A stretch of DNA of 64,000 nt from Faecalicatena orotica (GCF_003149245.1 NZ_QGDL01000010.1:62001-126000), one strand, 5' to 3'. Shown: positions 44,216 through 53,064, counted from the stretch's first letter. Made by a program: numbers and translations. Notes: generated by a model from the sequence alone, not told the origin.

Positions 44216-44249
44216 AACCCCGGAGCGATTGATATGCTCCGGGGTTTTT
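44216..44249 (+). terminator. Terminator of the amino acid transporter operon
   Basis: CCCCGGAGC (44218-44226) and GCTCCGGGG (44236-44244), with AA before and five T after. Confidence 0.93.
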
Positions 44250-44379
44250 GCAGATGAAAGGGGATTTTTGAGGGAAGGGAATTTCTGAGAAAAGGGAAAT
44301 TCTTTTTACAAAACATGTGTTCCGTGCTAAACTTATTTCATAACAGATAAATGATAGGAAAAGGACTAAGATAGGATAT

Positions 44380-46110
44380 ATGAGATATGAAAGAATAGAT
44401 AAGGCTGTATTTCTGGAACGCCCGAACCGGTTTATTGCATATGCGGAGATTGGCGGAAAGAAGGAAACTATCCATGTTAAGAACACCGGGCGATGCGCAG
44501 AACTTCTGAAGCCTTCGGCACCTGTTTATGTACAGAAGAGTGATAACCCTGAGCGGAAGACGCAGTGGGACCTGATTGCCGTGGAAAAAGGAGATATTCT
44601 TGTGAATATGGATTCCCAGATTCCGAACCGGGTCGTTCAGGAATACATAGAAAAAGGGAATCTCTTCGGTGAGAAGCCATATGTAAGGCCGGAGACAACA
44701 TACGGCAATTCGAGATTTGACCTGTATGTGGAATCCGGGGAAAGAAAAATCTTTATTGAGGTGAAGGGAGTAACGCTGGAAGAAGACGGTGTGGCACGTT
44801 TCCCGGATGCCCCGAGTGAGCGGGCGGTCAAACATGTTGAGGAATTGTGTCTTGCTGTAAAAGAAGGGTATGAGGCTTATATTATATTTGTGATCCAGAT
44901 GAAGCCGATCCGCTATTTTACCCCGAATATGGATACGCATCCCGCTTTCGGGGAGGCTTTGAAGAAAGCAAGGGCTTCTGGTGTCAAAGTGCTTGCCTAT
45001 GACAGTATAGTGACCCCTGAGAGCATCGAACTGGATCAACCAGTGCCTGTTGTGCTGGGGAATCCGCTCTTAAAAGAGGCTGCACTCCCGCTGGTGGAGT
45101 GGTACAGAAGCAGTAAGCGCGACCTCCCGTGGCGGCATGATATAAGTGCATACCGTGTATGGGTTTCTGAAATTATGCTCCAGCAGACCCGTGTGGAGGC
45201 GGTGAAGCCGTATTTTGAGAGGTTTTTAAAAGAGCTGCCGACAGTGAAAGAGCTGGCTGAGGTTCATGAAGATAAGCTCCTTAAGCTGTGGGAAGGGCTT
45301 GGTTATTATAACCGTGTCAGGAACATGCAGAAAGCGGCCCAGCAGATTATGGCAGATTTTCACGGGGAATTCCCTGAAAGTTATGAGGAGATCCGGTCGC
45401 TTGCGGGCATTGGAAGCTACACGGCAGGTGCCATCAGCTCTTTTGCCTATGGAGTGCCGAAGCCGGCTGTTGACGGAAACGTGCTGCGGGTCGTATCGCG
45501 TCTTCTTGCAAGGGAAGATGACATTATGAGAGCGAGTGTGAAGACTGGTATAGAGGAAGAGTTGGAAGAAGTGATTCCACCAGACGCACCGGGAGACTTT
45601 AATCAGGGGCTGATCGAACTGGGTGCCATCGTGTGTGTGCCAAACGGAGAGCCTAAGTGTGAACAGTGTCCTCTTTCACATCTCTGTCAGGCCCATGAGC
45701 AAGGGATTGAGACAGAACTGCCTGTAAGGACAAAGGCAAAGGCCAGGAGGATTGAGAAGAGAACAGTCCTGATTCTGAAAGACGGGGATACACTCGCCAT
45801 TAAGAAGCGTCCCGGAAAGGGGCTTCTTGCGGGATTATATGAACTTCCCAATGTGGAGGGACATCTTACGAGAAAACAGGTCATAGAATATAGTAATTCC
45901 ATCGGACTTGCTCCGATCCAGATTAAAAAGGCAGAGAGTGCCAAGCATATATTCAGCCATGTAGAGTGGCATATGATCGGATATGAGATTAAGGTGGATG
46001 AATTGGAAAAAAACTGCAGTGAAGAAATGATATTTGCCCGGAAAGACGAAATTGAAGAAAAATACTCCATTCCGTCGGCCTTTGAGGCATACAGGAGATA
46101 TGTACTTTAA
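44380..46110 (+). CDS. SfsA-MutY fusion: putative nuclease joined to adenine DNA glycosylase
   Basis: One uninterrupted frame of 576 residues holds two proteins. Residues 1-225 are SfsA: N-terminal OB-like part (NRFIAYAEIGGKKETIHVKNTGRCAELL) and a PD-(D/E)XK-like core with D114 (SRFDLYV) and E127-x-K129 (IFIEVKG). Residues 233-576 are MutY, which removes adenine opposite 8-oxoguanine: catalytic E264 in WVSEIMLQQTRVE, helix-hairpin-helix LAGIGSYTAGAI, catalytic D365 in AVDGNVLRVV, and a four-cysteine iron-sulfur loop (C-X7-C-X2-C-X5-C), then the NUDIX-like 8-oxoG recognition domain. E264 and D365 are 101 apart, as E37 and D138 in E. coli MutY. No start or stop lies at the joint (about 225-232), so this is a true fusion. 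Single-gene unit. Confidence 0.92.
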   Translation: MRYERIDKAVFLERPNRFIAYAEIGGKKETIHVKNTGRCAELLKPSAPVYVQKSDNPERKTQWDLIAVEKGDILVNMDSQIPNRVVQEYIEKGNLFGEKPYVRPETTYGNSRFDLYVESGERKIFIEVKGVTLEEDGVARFPDAPSERAVKHVEELCLAVKEGYEAYIIFVIQMKPIRYFTPNMDTHPAFGEALKKARASGVKVLAYDSIVTPESIELDQPVPVVLGNPLLKEAALPLVEWYRSSKRDLPWRHDISAYRVWVSEIMLQQTRVEAVKPYFERFLKELPTVKELAEVHEDKLLKLWEGLGYYNRVRNMQKAAQQIMADFHGEFPESYEEIRSLAGIGSYTAGAISSFAYGVPKPAVDGNVLRVVSRLLAREDDIMRASVKTGIEEELEEVIPPDAPGDFNQGLIELGAIVCVPNGEPKCEQCPLSHLCQAHEQGIETELPVRTKAKARRIEKRTVLILKDGDTLAIKKRPGKGLLAGLYELPNVEGHLTRKQVIEYSNSIGLAPIQIKKAESAKHIFSHVEWHMIGYEIKVDELEKNCSEEMIFARKDEIEEKYSIPSAFEAYRRYVL

Positions 46111-46131
46111 TTTAGAGTCCGCTCTGTTTTC

Positions 46132-46160
46132 TTGAAACCCATATTGATTTATGTTATAAT
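46132..46160 (+). promoter_or_regulatory. Promoter of the tetR operon
   Basis: TTGAAA (46132-46137), 17-base spacer, TATAAT (46155-46160), 74 bases before the start. Confidence 0.75.
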
Positions 46161-46234
46161 TGCTGTAATATCCTGACAGGTATTATGAGGAACGGTTAAG
46201 ACTGTATGGCACAACATAAAAGGAGTGTACAGCT

Positions 46235-46837
46235 ATGGGCGATAAAACGGAGTTATCCAGACAGCAGCAGAAGTCTAAAGAGACGAAGGAACGTATCTTC
46301 AGGGCGGCCAAACGTATTTTGCAGAAGAACGGATATGAGGAGCTTTCTATAAAGAACATTTGTGAAGAGGCAGGTGTTTCTAACGGTAGTTTTTACCATC
46401 ACTTTAAGACAAAAGATGACCTGCTTTCCTATTATATAGAGGATCAGCCGAATATCAACCCGGACCTGCTTGATCTGCCGAAGAATGCAGATGAGGCTAA
46501 GATTGCTATTATTCATGTATATCTGAACTATGTGGAGTATTGCAGGGAGCTGGGGGTGGAATTCATATCCGGCTATTATGACACGAAGAACCAGGCCCTC
46601 AACCCTGCAATCCGCACGGAGCGGCCATATCCGATAGTTACGGTGCAGACATATGTAGAGAAAGCAATACGGGAAGGGATCATTCAGATAAACGTGCGCA
46701 TTGAGGAGTTTACTACGGATATCCGCATGATTGTAATTGGCAATGTATTTGAATGGTGCCTGAGGAACGGTGAGGCTGATTTTGAGGGAAATATGCGCCG
46801 TTCTCTAGGGAAGTATCTGGACAGCACGGTTTCTTAA
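46235..46837 (+). CDS. TetR-family regulator
   Basis: A 200-residue regulator. The DNA-binding domain covers about residues 15-65: TKERIFRAAKRILQKNGYEELSIKNICEEAGVSNGSFYHHFKTKDDLL. The C-terminal ligand domain is not assigned. It is followed 27 bases later by a lipid kinase gene and then by a glycerophosphodiesterase, so it may respond to a lipid or membrane signal and control its own operon; no palindromic operator was clear in the leader. AAAGGAG precedes the ATG. Confidence 0.92.
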   Translation: MGDKTELSRQQQKSKETKERIFRAAKRILQKNGYEELSIKNICEEAGVSNGSFYHHFKTKDDLLSYYIEDQPNINPDLLDLPKNADEAKIAIIHVYLNYVEYCRELGVEFISGYYDTKNQALNPAIRTERPYPIVTVQTYVEKAIREGIIQINVRIEEFTTDIRMIVIGNVFEWCLRNGEADFEGNMRRSLGKYLDSTVS

Positions 46838-46864
46838 TGAAAGGATAACTGCAAAGGGGTACAG

Positions 46865-47788
46865 ATGATGAAATATACATTTATATTGAATCCAAATTCA
46901 CGTTCCGGCATGGGCGGCATGATATGGGAAACCATAGAGCCTGAACTGATAAAAAGACAGGTAGAATATGAATGCCTGCGCACGGATTATCCGGGGCATG
47001 CCATGAAACTGGTCAGAGAGCTTACGGCTGACCGTGAGGAACATATACTGGCAGTGCTCGGCGGGGATGGCACGGTTAATGAGGTAATTAACGGAATCTG
47101 CGATATCAGCAAGGTGACCCTTGGTTATATCCCAACTGGATCAAGCAATGATTTTGCGAGGGGGATGAAGCTTCCGAAGGACCCGCTGAAGGCGTTGGAA
47201 GTGATACTGAATCCCGGGGAAATAAAGAAGATGGACGTAGGTCTTCTGACACGCGCCGGAAAAGAGCGCAGATTTGCTGTGAGCACGGGTATTGGCTTCG
47301 ATGCGGCAATCTGCCACCAGGCAGCCGTTTCTAAGCTGAAGGTGCTGCTGAACCGCCTGAAGCTTGGAAAGCTTACCTATGTGGGGATTGCGCTGAACCG
47401 CTTGTTCCATGATAAGCCGGTGAAGGCGGAAGTGACGCTGGATGATGGTGTGACGAAGCAGTATAAGAAGGTATATTTTATTGCCGCTATGAATAATCCT
47501 TATGAAGGCGGGGGATTTTATTTTTGCCCGGATGCCAGAAGCAGCGACAGGCAGCTGGACGTGATCATCATATCCAACCTGCCGAAACTGGCCGTACTCC
47601 TGCTGCTTCCCACCGCATATAAAGGGTGGCATGTGCATTTCCCGGGAATATCTGTCATGCAGTGCAAAAAGGTGTGCGTGAAGATGGAACGTGCGCTGCC
47701 AGTCCACACGGATGGTGAGCCTGTATTTTTAAGGAAAGAAATCAAGGCTGAACTTTTAAAAGAACAGATCAGAGTTATATCAGCCTGA
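46865..47788 (+). CDS. Diacylglycerol-kinase-family lipid kinase (YegS/DgkB type)
   Basis: A 307-residue lipid kinase: NPNSRSGMGG at the N-terminus, the nucleotide-binding GGDGTVNEVINGI and IPTGSSNDFARGM, and the C-terminal beta-sandwich with HTDGEPV. Members phosphorylate diacylglycerol or related lipids, returning them to phosphatidic acid; here the neighbour is a glycerophosphodiesterase, so a role in lipid turnover fits. ATG 46865 is followed by a second ATG (46868); either may be used. AAAGGGG precedes them. Confidence 0.92.
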   Translation: MMKYTFILNPNSRSGMGGMIWETIEPELIKRQVEYECLRTDYPGHAMKLVRELTADREEHILAVLGGDGTVNEVINGICDISKVTLGYIPTGSSNDFARGMKLPKDPLKALEVILNPGEIKKMDVGLLTRAGKERRFAVSTGIGFDAAICHQAAVSKLKVLLNRLKLGKLTYVGIALNRLFHDKPVKAEVTLDDGVTKQYKKVYFIAAMNNPYEGGGFYFCPDARSSDRQLDVIIISNLPKLAVLLLLPTAYKGWHVHFPGISVMQCKKVCVKMERALPVHTDGEPVFLRKEIKAELLKEQIRVISA

Positions 47789-47803
47789 AAGAAGGAACGC
47801 ATT

Positions 47804-48622
47804 ATGGCTGGAATTATTACAGCAGTTGTGATCGTATATTTATACTTATTTATGATAGCACCGCGGATGACACAGCGCGGACTGATGAAGCCTTTTCTGG
47901 GAACACACTGGGCCCACAGAGGGCTTCACTGCATTGAAAAAGGAATACCTGAAAATTCTATGAAGGCATTCCGGATGGCGGTAAAGGAAGGGTTTGGGAT
48001 TGAACTGGACGTGCACCTGACCAGAGACGAAAAATTAGTTGTCTTCCACGATGACACACTGAAGCGGGTATGTAAAAGACCAGGAAAAGTGGAAGACATG
48101 ACCTACGAAGAACTGAAAAGCTGTTACCTGAGCGGGACTTCGGAACGGATTCCGCTTTTTTCGAGCGTTTTGAAATATGTAGACGGCAGAGTCCCGCTGT
48201 TGATCGAAGTAAAGCTCCCAACACAGGACACAAAGATCTGTGCCAGACTGTCGGAGGAACTGGCGGATTACAAAGGAGCCTTCCTGATCCAGTCCTTTAA
48301 TTCCCTTGTAATCCACTGGTATAAGAAACACCGTCCGAAGGTCCTTAGAGGGCAGCTTTCTTCAAATTTGGTGAAAAGTGACAGGAGCCCGCATTATCTG
48401 CTTCGTTTTTGCGTAAAATATTTGTTAAGTAATTGTTACACAAGACCTGACTTTATTTCATACAAGTTACAAGACAGCCATAACCTGAGCCTGTGGCTCA
48501 TACAGCACCTGTTTCTTTCGCCGGTGGCGGTGTGGACGCTGAAAACGGCGCAGGAGGCGGAAGAAGCAGAGCGGCGGTTTGATATGTATATTTTCGAAGG
48601 AAACGGCTGGCAGAGTGTGTAA
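47804..48622 (+). CDS. Glycerophosphodiester phosphodiesterase
   Basis: A 272-residue GDPD enzyme that splits glycerophosphodiesters to glycerol 3-phosphate and an alcohol. An N-terminal membrane anchor (about 2-22) precedes the TIM barrel. Catalytic and metal motifs: WAHRGLHCIEKGIPENSMKAF, GIELDVHLTRDEKLVVFHDDTL, and LIEVKLP. Last host gene before the prophage; the integrase is encoded towards it, 180 bases on. AAGGAACG is a weak ribosome site. Confidence 0.92.
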   Translation: MAGIITAVVIVYLYLFMIAPRMTQRGLMKPFLGTHWAHRGLHCIEKGIPENSMKAFRMAVKEGFGIELDVHLTRDEKLVVFHDDTLKRVCKRPGKVEDMTYEELKSCYLSGTSERIPLFSSVLKYVDGRVPLLIEVKLPTQDTKICARLSEELADYKGAFLIQSFNSLVIHWYKKHRPKVLRGQLSSNLVKSDRSPHYLLRFCVKYLLSNCYTRPDFISYKLQDSHNLSLWLIQHLFLSPVAVWTLKTAQEAEEAERRFDMYIFEGNGWQSV

Positions 48623-48810
48623 ATTCAAAAGATTTTGTTAAGGTTTTAGTAACAATTATAGAAATCCGTGTATCCATTATAATTACGATATTCTTTTATA
48701 AAAATAGCTTAACCACGCGGTTTATCGGTGTTTTTATTTGCTCGATCATGTGATTTTTTGAATAGCAATTATTGGTTTTGTAGGGAGTCGTTAGTAACAC
48801 GTTAGTAACA
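48623..48810. other. Probable prophage left junction with TTAGTAACA repeats
   Basis: A 180-base AT-rich gap between host gdpD-like gene and the phage integrase. TTAGTAACA occurs at 48646-48654, 48791-48799 and 48802-48810; the last two are 11 bp apart and reach the end of the integrase gene. They may be integrase arm or core sites. No tRNA gene is present. The attachment core cannot be fixed without the right end. Confidence 0.45.
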
Positions 48811-49959
48811 AACTTTAATTTTTTCAATTTCTGCTCTCAGGGCATCTATGTCACGGTGCCCGTATACCTTATTTGTTACGTCCGTGAAAGCATGGCCCAG
48901 CATTCTCTTGCGATCATTCTCGCGGACACCGGAGTCCTCACAGAGCTTGGAAAAAGTGTGCCGACAGTCGTGCGGAGTGTGCGGTGGGTCCTGCACCATA
49001 TCAAACTGCTCCATGAGTGCTGCCATCTCTTTGCGAAAAGCATCTGGCGTCATAGGTAGAAGCTGATCGTATTGCGCCAGCCTTTGCTTCACCAGAGGAA
49101 GAATTGAAGAATGGATGGGCACTATTTTATTCTTGGAGGCGGGTGTCTTTATGCCGCCTTTGAAATAGTTATCCTGTAAGTAAATTTTTACCACGTTCAG
49201 TTCTCCAATCCTCAGACCAGAATAGCAGAGGATCAGAAGCGTTATGGCTGTATCATTTTCTTTGGCCTGCCAGAATTTTTTTAGCTCTTGCTCTGTAAAC
49301 GGTACTCCATGCACATCATCATTTGCGATATTTACACGGAGGGGAAGAGCAGGATTTTCCGGAACATATTTCTTATCTTTGGCATAAGCCCCCATCTGTT
49401 TCTGCAGGCTTACCATTCGCTCGATGGAGGCGTGCTTTAATTTTGAATTATCTATTATGTCCTGCATCTCCTCAAAGTTAATGCTTGAATAGATTTTTCC
49501 ATGCAAAGAAGCAAAATTCTGGAATGATGCACGTACACCTCTCAGGGTGGATTCTGCATATTCTTTTTTCCCACAGTATTTCCAATTGTAGAACTGGTGA
49601 TAGACTTCATCGAATGTAGGTCCTTTGTCAGATTCCTTTTCTTCTGTCTTTATGGTCCGGTTGTAATCAGCCAGAATCTGTTTGGCAAGATCATTCAAGT
49701 CACCGCCGTCATGCTTTAGCTTTTTAAGGTCCTTTTCCATTCCCGGGGTATATGTTCCAGCTTTGTACGCGGTCAGGACAGCGAATCCTACATACCAGTC
49801 ATCAACATAACACAGGGCTTTTGGAGTGCATGGTATCCCTGTTTCAGAAAATTCGGTCGTTGGTGGGTGGACAGCATAGGGATTCCGGCGGTTTTTGCCT
49901 AAATATTTTATGCTGCCGTATCCGTTTGGGAGTTTTGGTCTTTTCTTTTTCTTTGGCAT
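48802..49959 (-). CDS. int: Phage integrase, tyrosine recombinase
   Basis: A 385-residue site-specific recombinase that inserts and excises the prophage. The N-terminal part includes an arm-binding region (NGYGSIKYLGKNRRNPYAV) and SAM-like core-binding domain (about 115-215). The catalytic domain has all residues: R in YSGLRIGEL, K in ASKNKIVPI, HxxR in HDCRHTFS, H in LGHAF and Y in VYGHRD. AAAAGGAG precedes the ATG. Encoded away from the rest of the phage, at the host boundary, as in many Firmicutes prophages. Confidence 0.95.
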   Translation of the reverse strand: MPKKKKRPKLPNGYGSIKYLGKNRRNPYAVHPPTTEFSETGIPCTPKALCYVDDWYVGFAVLTAYKAGTYTPGMEKDLKKLKHDGGDLNDLAKQILADYNRTIKTEEKESDKGPTFDEVYHQFYNWKYCGKKEYAESTLRGVRASFQNFASLHGKIYSSINFEEMQDIIDNSKLKHASIERMVSLQKQMGAYAKDKKYVPENPALPLRVNIANDDVHGVPFTEQELKKFWQAKENDTAITLLILCYSGLRIGELNVVKIYLQDNYFKGGIKTPASKNKIVPIHSSILPLVKQRLAQYDQLLPMTPDAFRKEMAALMEQFDMVQDPPHTPHDCRHTFSKLCEDSGVRENDRKRMLGHAFTDVTNKVYGHRDIDALRAEIEKIKVCY

Positions 49960-50109
49960 ATGTACATCTCCTTTTTAAATTTGGGTATAAAAAAGACAGC
50001 CTGTCTCTTGCAGACCGTCACCGAAGATGATACAATATATTTGGTATTAACTGCATATCTTCGGATATGTTAAGCCGTTCCTGTTGGCGCAGGGGCGGTT
50101 TTTATATTT

Positions 50110-51159
50110 TTATAGATATCGTTTTACAGATTCTATAAGTTGATTCTTAAATTTATACAGGTCATTTAGTGAATCAATATAAAACTTCTGAAATTTTTTG
50201 TTTTCATCTGGTATGAATAGCTGTTTATTTTTTTTATCTAAATTTATTCGGCATATTGGTTTACGATTATTGTCCTTATAGAGTATTCCAAAATAACTCT
50301 CAGTATCACGATGAACAATATCTTCTACAGGTACAACCTCAGCAAGCATCCCTCTGATAATATAAAATGATTCAATTTCTTCTTCCGTAGTTACAATTTT
50401 AGAGGTCGTAGTGGTTGCATTGAGGTCTTCCTCTTCTTTATTTTCAGGTTCACTGGTAAGGGCAGAAGATATTTTATTATTAACTATCTCATTTACAAAG
50501 GAAGAAAAGGACTTTTTTACTACAGGTGTAAATTTATCTATTACTCGTTGATTTTTTTGCCCTTCATAGATATTAGTTAATACAAATCTTACAAAGTCTT
50601 CCGAAGGTGCATCATACTCTGAGGACAAAACATTTTTTATTAAAGAACTATATTTCAATTCCTCAGCAGTGCTGAAAATTTTCTCTTTATCAAAATTTTC
50701 CTTGCAAAACTTTTTTAATTCATTTATTGAGGTGTCTTTTAGGTTTAACATATCTATTTCTAAAAAGGGGACCATATCCATTTTATTAGATTCTTCTAGG
50801 TCAGTATAAAACCTATAAATCAGTCCGTTTGTGAGTATTCCAAATTTTGCTGGAGTTGTTCCGAAATATCTGAATAGTTGCGAAGAATGCTTGTCGAGTT
50901 GCTCTGAACAACTTTTGCACTCAATCAAAATATTAGGTGCTCCATTTTCCAATATTGCATAGTCGACTTTTTCCCCCTTCTTAATCCCAACATCTGCTGT
51001 ATATTCCGGACAAAATTCTAAAGGGTTAAATACATCGTAACCTAACATTTGAAACATCGGTACAATTAAGGACATCTTTGTAGCTTCTTCTGTTGAAATT
51101 GTATCTTTAAGCGCAGATACTCTTTCAGAAAATTGTTTGACTAAATCATTAAAATCCAT
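50110..51159 (-). CDS. HsdR N-terminal-like nuclease domain protein in lysogeny block
   Basis: A 349-residue protein. Residues 1-150 resemble the N-terminal nuclease domain of type I restriction HsdR: KMSLIVPMFQMLGYDVFNPLEF, then D in KKGEKVDYAI and ExK in NILIECKSCSEQL, the PD-(D/E)XK signature. The rest lacks helicase motifs; an acidic linker (PENKEEEDLNATTTTSK) separates a C-terminal domain of about 100 residues. No methylase or specificity gene is near, so it is not a restriction system. Such proteins stand beside repressors in many Firmicutes prophages. A role in exclusion of other phages is possible but unproven. Confidence 0.75.
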   Translation of the reverse strand: MDFNDLVKQFSERVSALKDTISTEEATKMSLIVPMFQMLGYDVFNPLEFCPEYTADVGIKKGEKVDYAILENGAPNILIECKSCSEQLDKHSSQLFRYFGTTPAKFGILTNGLIYRFYTDLEESNKMDMVPFLEIDMLNLKDTSINELKKFCKENFDKEKIFSTAEELKYSSLIKNVLSSEYDAPSEDFVRFVLTNIYEGQKNQRVIDKFTPVVKKSFSSFVNEIVNNKISSALTSEPENKEEEDLNATTTTSKIVTTEEEIESFYIIRGMLAEVVPVEDIVHRDTESYFGILYKDNNRKPICRINLDKKNKQLFIPDENKKFQKFYIDSLNDLYKFKNQLIESVKRYL

Positions 51160-51236
51160 ATGTATTCCTCTCTTCCTTTTTTCTGAGAAAACACCACATT
51201 TATGTTAAGCCATCCGGCCTAGCATCATTATAACTT

Positions 51237-51974
51237 CTAACAATCACCGTAAAGCCACTTGTTTTCCAAATGCCTAAATAATCCCATATCTATATTGTGC
51301 AGAGGGGGGTCATGATAATGATAATGCACAACAGGTTCCGGGACCATACAATGCGCGCAATGATCGGAATGTGAATTATAGAGTGTAGCTCCACAAAAAT
51401 CACACTCCTTAATACTCCAGACAAAAGCATCCTGATCAGCATCATAGAACTGGGCATACATAAATTTATCTAAATATGTCATTTTATATTTAATTACATG
51501 TTTATGCCATCTGTGATAGTCATCAAAAGCAATCGTTGCAGCATCATTAGATATCTCAAATACTTTCGATACACTCTCGGGATCTTTGCATTTTGAGTAA
51601 TATATTGCCATTCGCGGGGCCAGTATGTGACTGGCAAAGGCATTGGCCTCTTGTTCGTTTAGATCAGATTCTCCCACATGACCCATTATATGATGTCCGA
51701 GTTCATGCATTAAGGAAAAACGGATGCGGCCATTTGGATTATGTGAATTGTAGGCGATAATCTTATTTATACCATCTCTGAAAGCATCTTCAGAACAGGC
51801 TAAGCATATATCATATAACTTTTGGTTTTTTTTCCATAATTCATCATAAGTAAATATTCTATATCCATAATGTTCAAGTAAGGCCATGCAATCTATCGGA
51901 AAAGAGGTTACATGGCATTCTTTATAGACTTTGATTGTAGCTTTAATAATCTCTGTAATATCCAAATAAATCAA
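51237..51974 (-). CDS. ImmA/IrrE-family metallopeptidase
   Basis: A 245-residue protein with the zinc motif HELGHHIMGH (HEXXH, near residue 89) and SDLNEQEANAFASHILAPR. In ICEBs1 the related ImmA cleaves the ImmR repressor to induce the element; here it is encoded just downstream of an XRE repressor, so the same switch is likely. The last 60 residues hold CXXC/CXXC pairs (CDFCGATL, CAHCMV), a possible zinc ribbon. Start codon is TTG (51974), after AACGAGG; the repressor stop lies 9 bases before. Confidence 0.88.
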   Translation of the reverse strand: MIYLDITEIIKATIKVYKECHVTSFPIDCMALLEHYGYRIFTYDELWKKNQKLYDICLACSEDAFRDGINKIIAYNSHNPNGRIRFSLMHELGHHIMGHVGESDLNEQEANAFASHILAPRMAIYYSKCKDPESVSKVFEISNDAATIAFDDYHRWHKHVIKYKMTYLDKFMYAQFYDADQDAFVWSIKECDFCGATLYNSHSDHCAHCMVPEPVVHYHYHDPPLHNIDMGLFRHLENKWLYGDC

Positions 51975-51983
51975 CCTCGTTAA

Positions 51984-52298
51984 TTAATTTATTTCGGACA
52001 AGAGTTTGATTAATTCCATTTTTTGTTCTGTAGTCATCTTTTTTCCGTTGCGAGCTATTAACTTTTTAGTATCCTCGTAAGTTGGTTCAATGGTACGTTT
52101 CTGATGTACATCGTCGAAATCATCTAAAGTACATCCTAATACTCTGGCTATAGCTTTTAGGGTTTCCAATTTGGGATCTTTTGTAACACCTGATAATATT
52201 TTATCAAGAGTCCCTTTAGGAACACCAGATTTTTCAGCTAATTCAGCAGTTGTCATACCAAGCCTTCTTTTATACTCTTCAATCTTTTCCAATCCCAT
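51984..52298 (-). CDS. XRE-family phage repressor
   Basis: A 104-residue repressor with an HTH at about residues 5-60 (KRRLGMTTAELAEKSGVPKGTLDKILSGVTKDPKLETL). It lacks an autocleavage domain, which fits control by the neighbouring ImmA-like protease. The ATG at 52298 follows AAGGAGGA; the frame opens further upstream but overlaps the promoter. It faces a Cro-like gene across the operator region. Confidence 0.92.
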   Translation of the reverse strand: MGLEKIEEYKRRLGMTTAELAEKSGVPKGTLDKILSGVTKDPKLETLKAIARVLGCTLDDFDDVHQKRTIEPTYEDTKKLIARNGKKMTTEQKMELIKLLSEIN

Positions 52299-52321
52299 GT
52301 TCCAATCCTCCTTATATAAAG

Positions 52322-52442
52322 AATATAGCACCGTTGACGGATAGGGTCAAGAAATATATTTCCGTCAAATGTTACAAATTAGTATTTAACGGAAATAATA
52401 TGTTCAAAAAGTATTGACAATAGTAATTAACGGCTATACAAT
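52322..52442. promoter_or_regulatory. Divergent lysogeny promoters and operators
   Basis: Minus strand: TTGACC (52350-52345), 17-base spacer, TATATT (52327-52322), for the repressor. Plus strand: TTGACA (52414-52419), 17-base spacer, TACAAT (52437-52442), for the early genes. CCGTT/AACGG half-sites recur at 52331, 52388, 52429 and 52453, and CCGTCAA at 52372; two lie inside the promoter spacers, as repressor operators would. Confidence 0.75.
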
Positions 52443-52482
52443 ACATGTGTAATAACCGTTGAAGGCGAAAGGAGGTAAAACA

Positions 52483-52710
52483 ATGTATAGAGTTTTAAAA
52501 GGCGAGATGGTGAAGAATGGCATTACGGTTCGAGAGCTCGCCTTAAAAATCGGAATAACTGAAAGAGGTCTTAGGAACAAAATCAATGGAAAAACATCCT
52601 TTTCATGGGATGAGGTTCTAAAAATTAAAACAGAAGCTTTTCCAGATGCTTTGTTGGAAGAACTATTTCAAAAAGATGAAAACAACAAAAAACAAACACT
52701 TGTTCGATAA
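52483..52710 (+). CDS. Cro-like HTH protein
   Basis: A 75-residue protein, starting MYRVLKGEMVKNGITVREL, with an HTH over residues 12-45 (TVRELALKIGITERGLRNKINGKTSFSWDEV). It is the first gene transcribed away from the repressor, the place of Cro. AAAGGAGG sets the ATG at 52483; the frame opens at 52459 without a ribosome site. It should compete for the same operators and favour lytic growth. Confidence 0.85.
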   Translation: MYRVLKGEMVKNGITVRELALKIGITERGLRNKINGKTSFSWDEVLKIKTEAFPDALLEELFQKDENNKKQTLVR

Positions 52711-52830
52711 AACCAATATACCACTGTTACCTACAGCAGTCAATTGGATTTTATTGTAACACAAGATGTGTCCTATAAAACGGACTTTGTGTAAGATGGT
52801 AAAAAATACCGATAGGAGGTGGAATAGGGC

Positions 52831-53064
52831 GTGAGTAACGAAGAGGTTTTAAATCTGATTGTCGAGTATATAAAAGGGCATGGATATCCGCCAACGATTG
52901 AGGAAATAGGGAAAATGGCTGGATTTCGAAGCAAAGCTACGACTTGGAATCGGATACAGAAGATGTTGAAAGATGGGGTGATTGAATCTGACTGCAAAGG
53001 AAGTGCAAGGGCAATACGTGTTCCGGGATATGAGTTTGTGAAGACAATATCAGCTGAAGAGTAG
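52831..53064 (+). CDS. LexA-like winged-helix DNA-binding protein
   Basis: A 77-residue protein matching only the DNA-binding domain of LexA: NLIVEYIKGHGYPPTIEEIGKMAGFRSKATTWNRIQKMLKDGVIE. The autoproteolytic domain is absent, so it cannot cleave itself; it may act at SOS-type or phage operators. Start is GTG at 52831 after ATAGGAGG. Separated by 120 bases from the Cro-like gene. Confidence 0.8.
   Translation: MSNEEVLNLIVEYIKGHGYPPTIEEIGKMAGFRSKATTWNRIQKMLKDGVIESDCKGSARAIRVPGYEFVKTISAEE

Noticed and set aside
50110-51159. A type I restriction system
   Set aside because: Only the HsdR N-terminal-like nuclease part is present; helicase motifs, methylase and specificity genes are missing.
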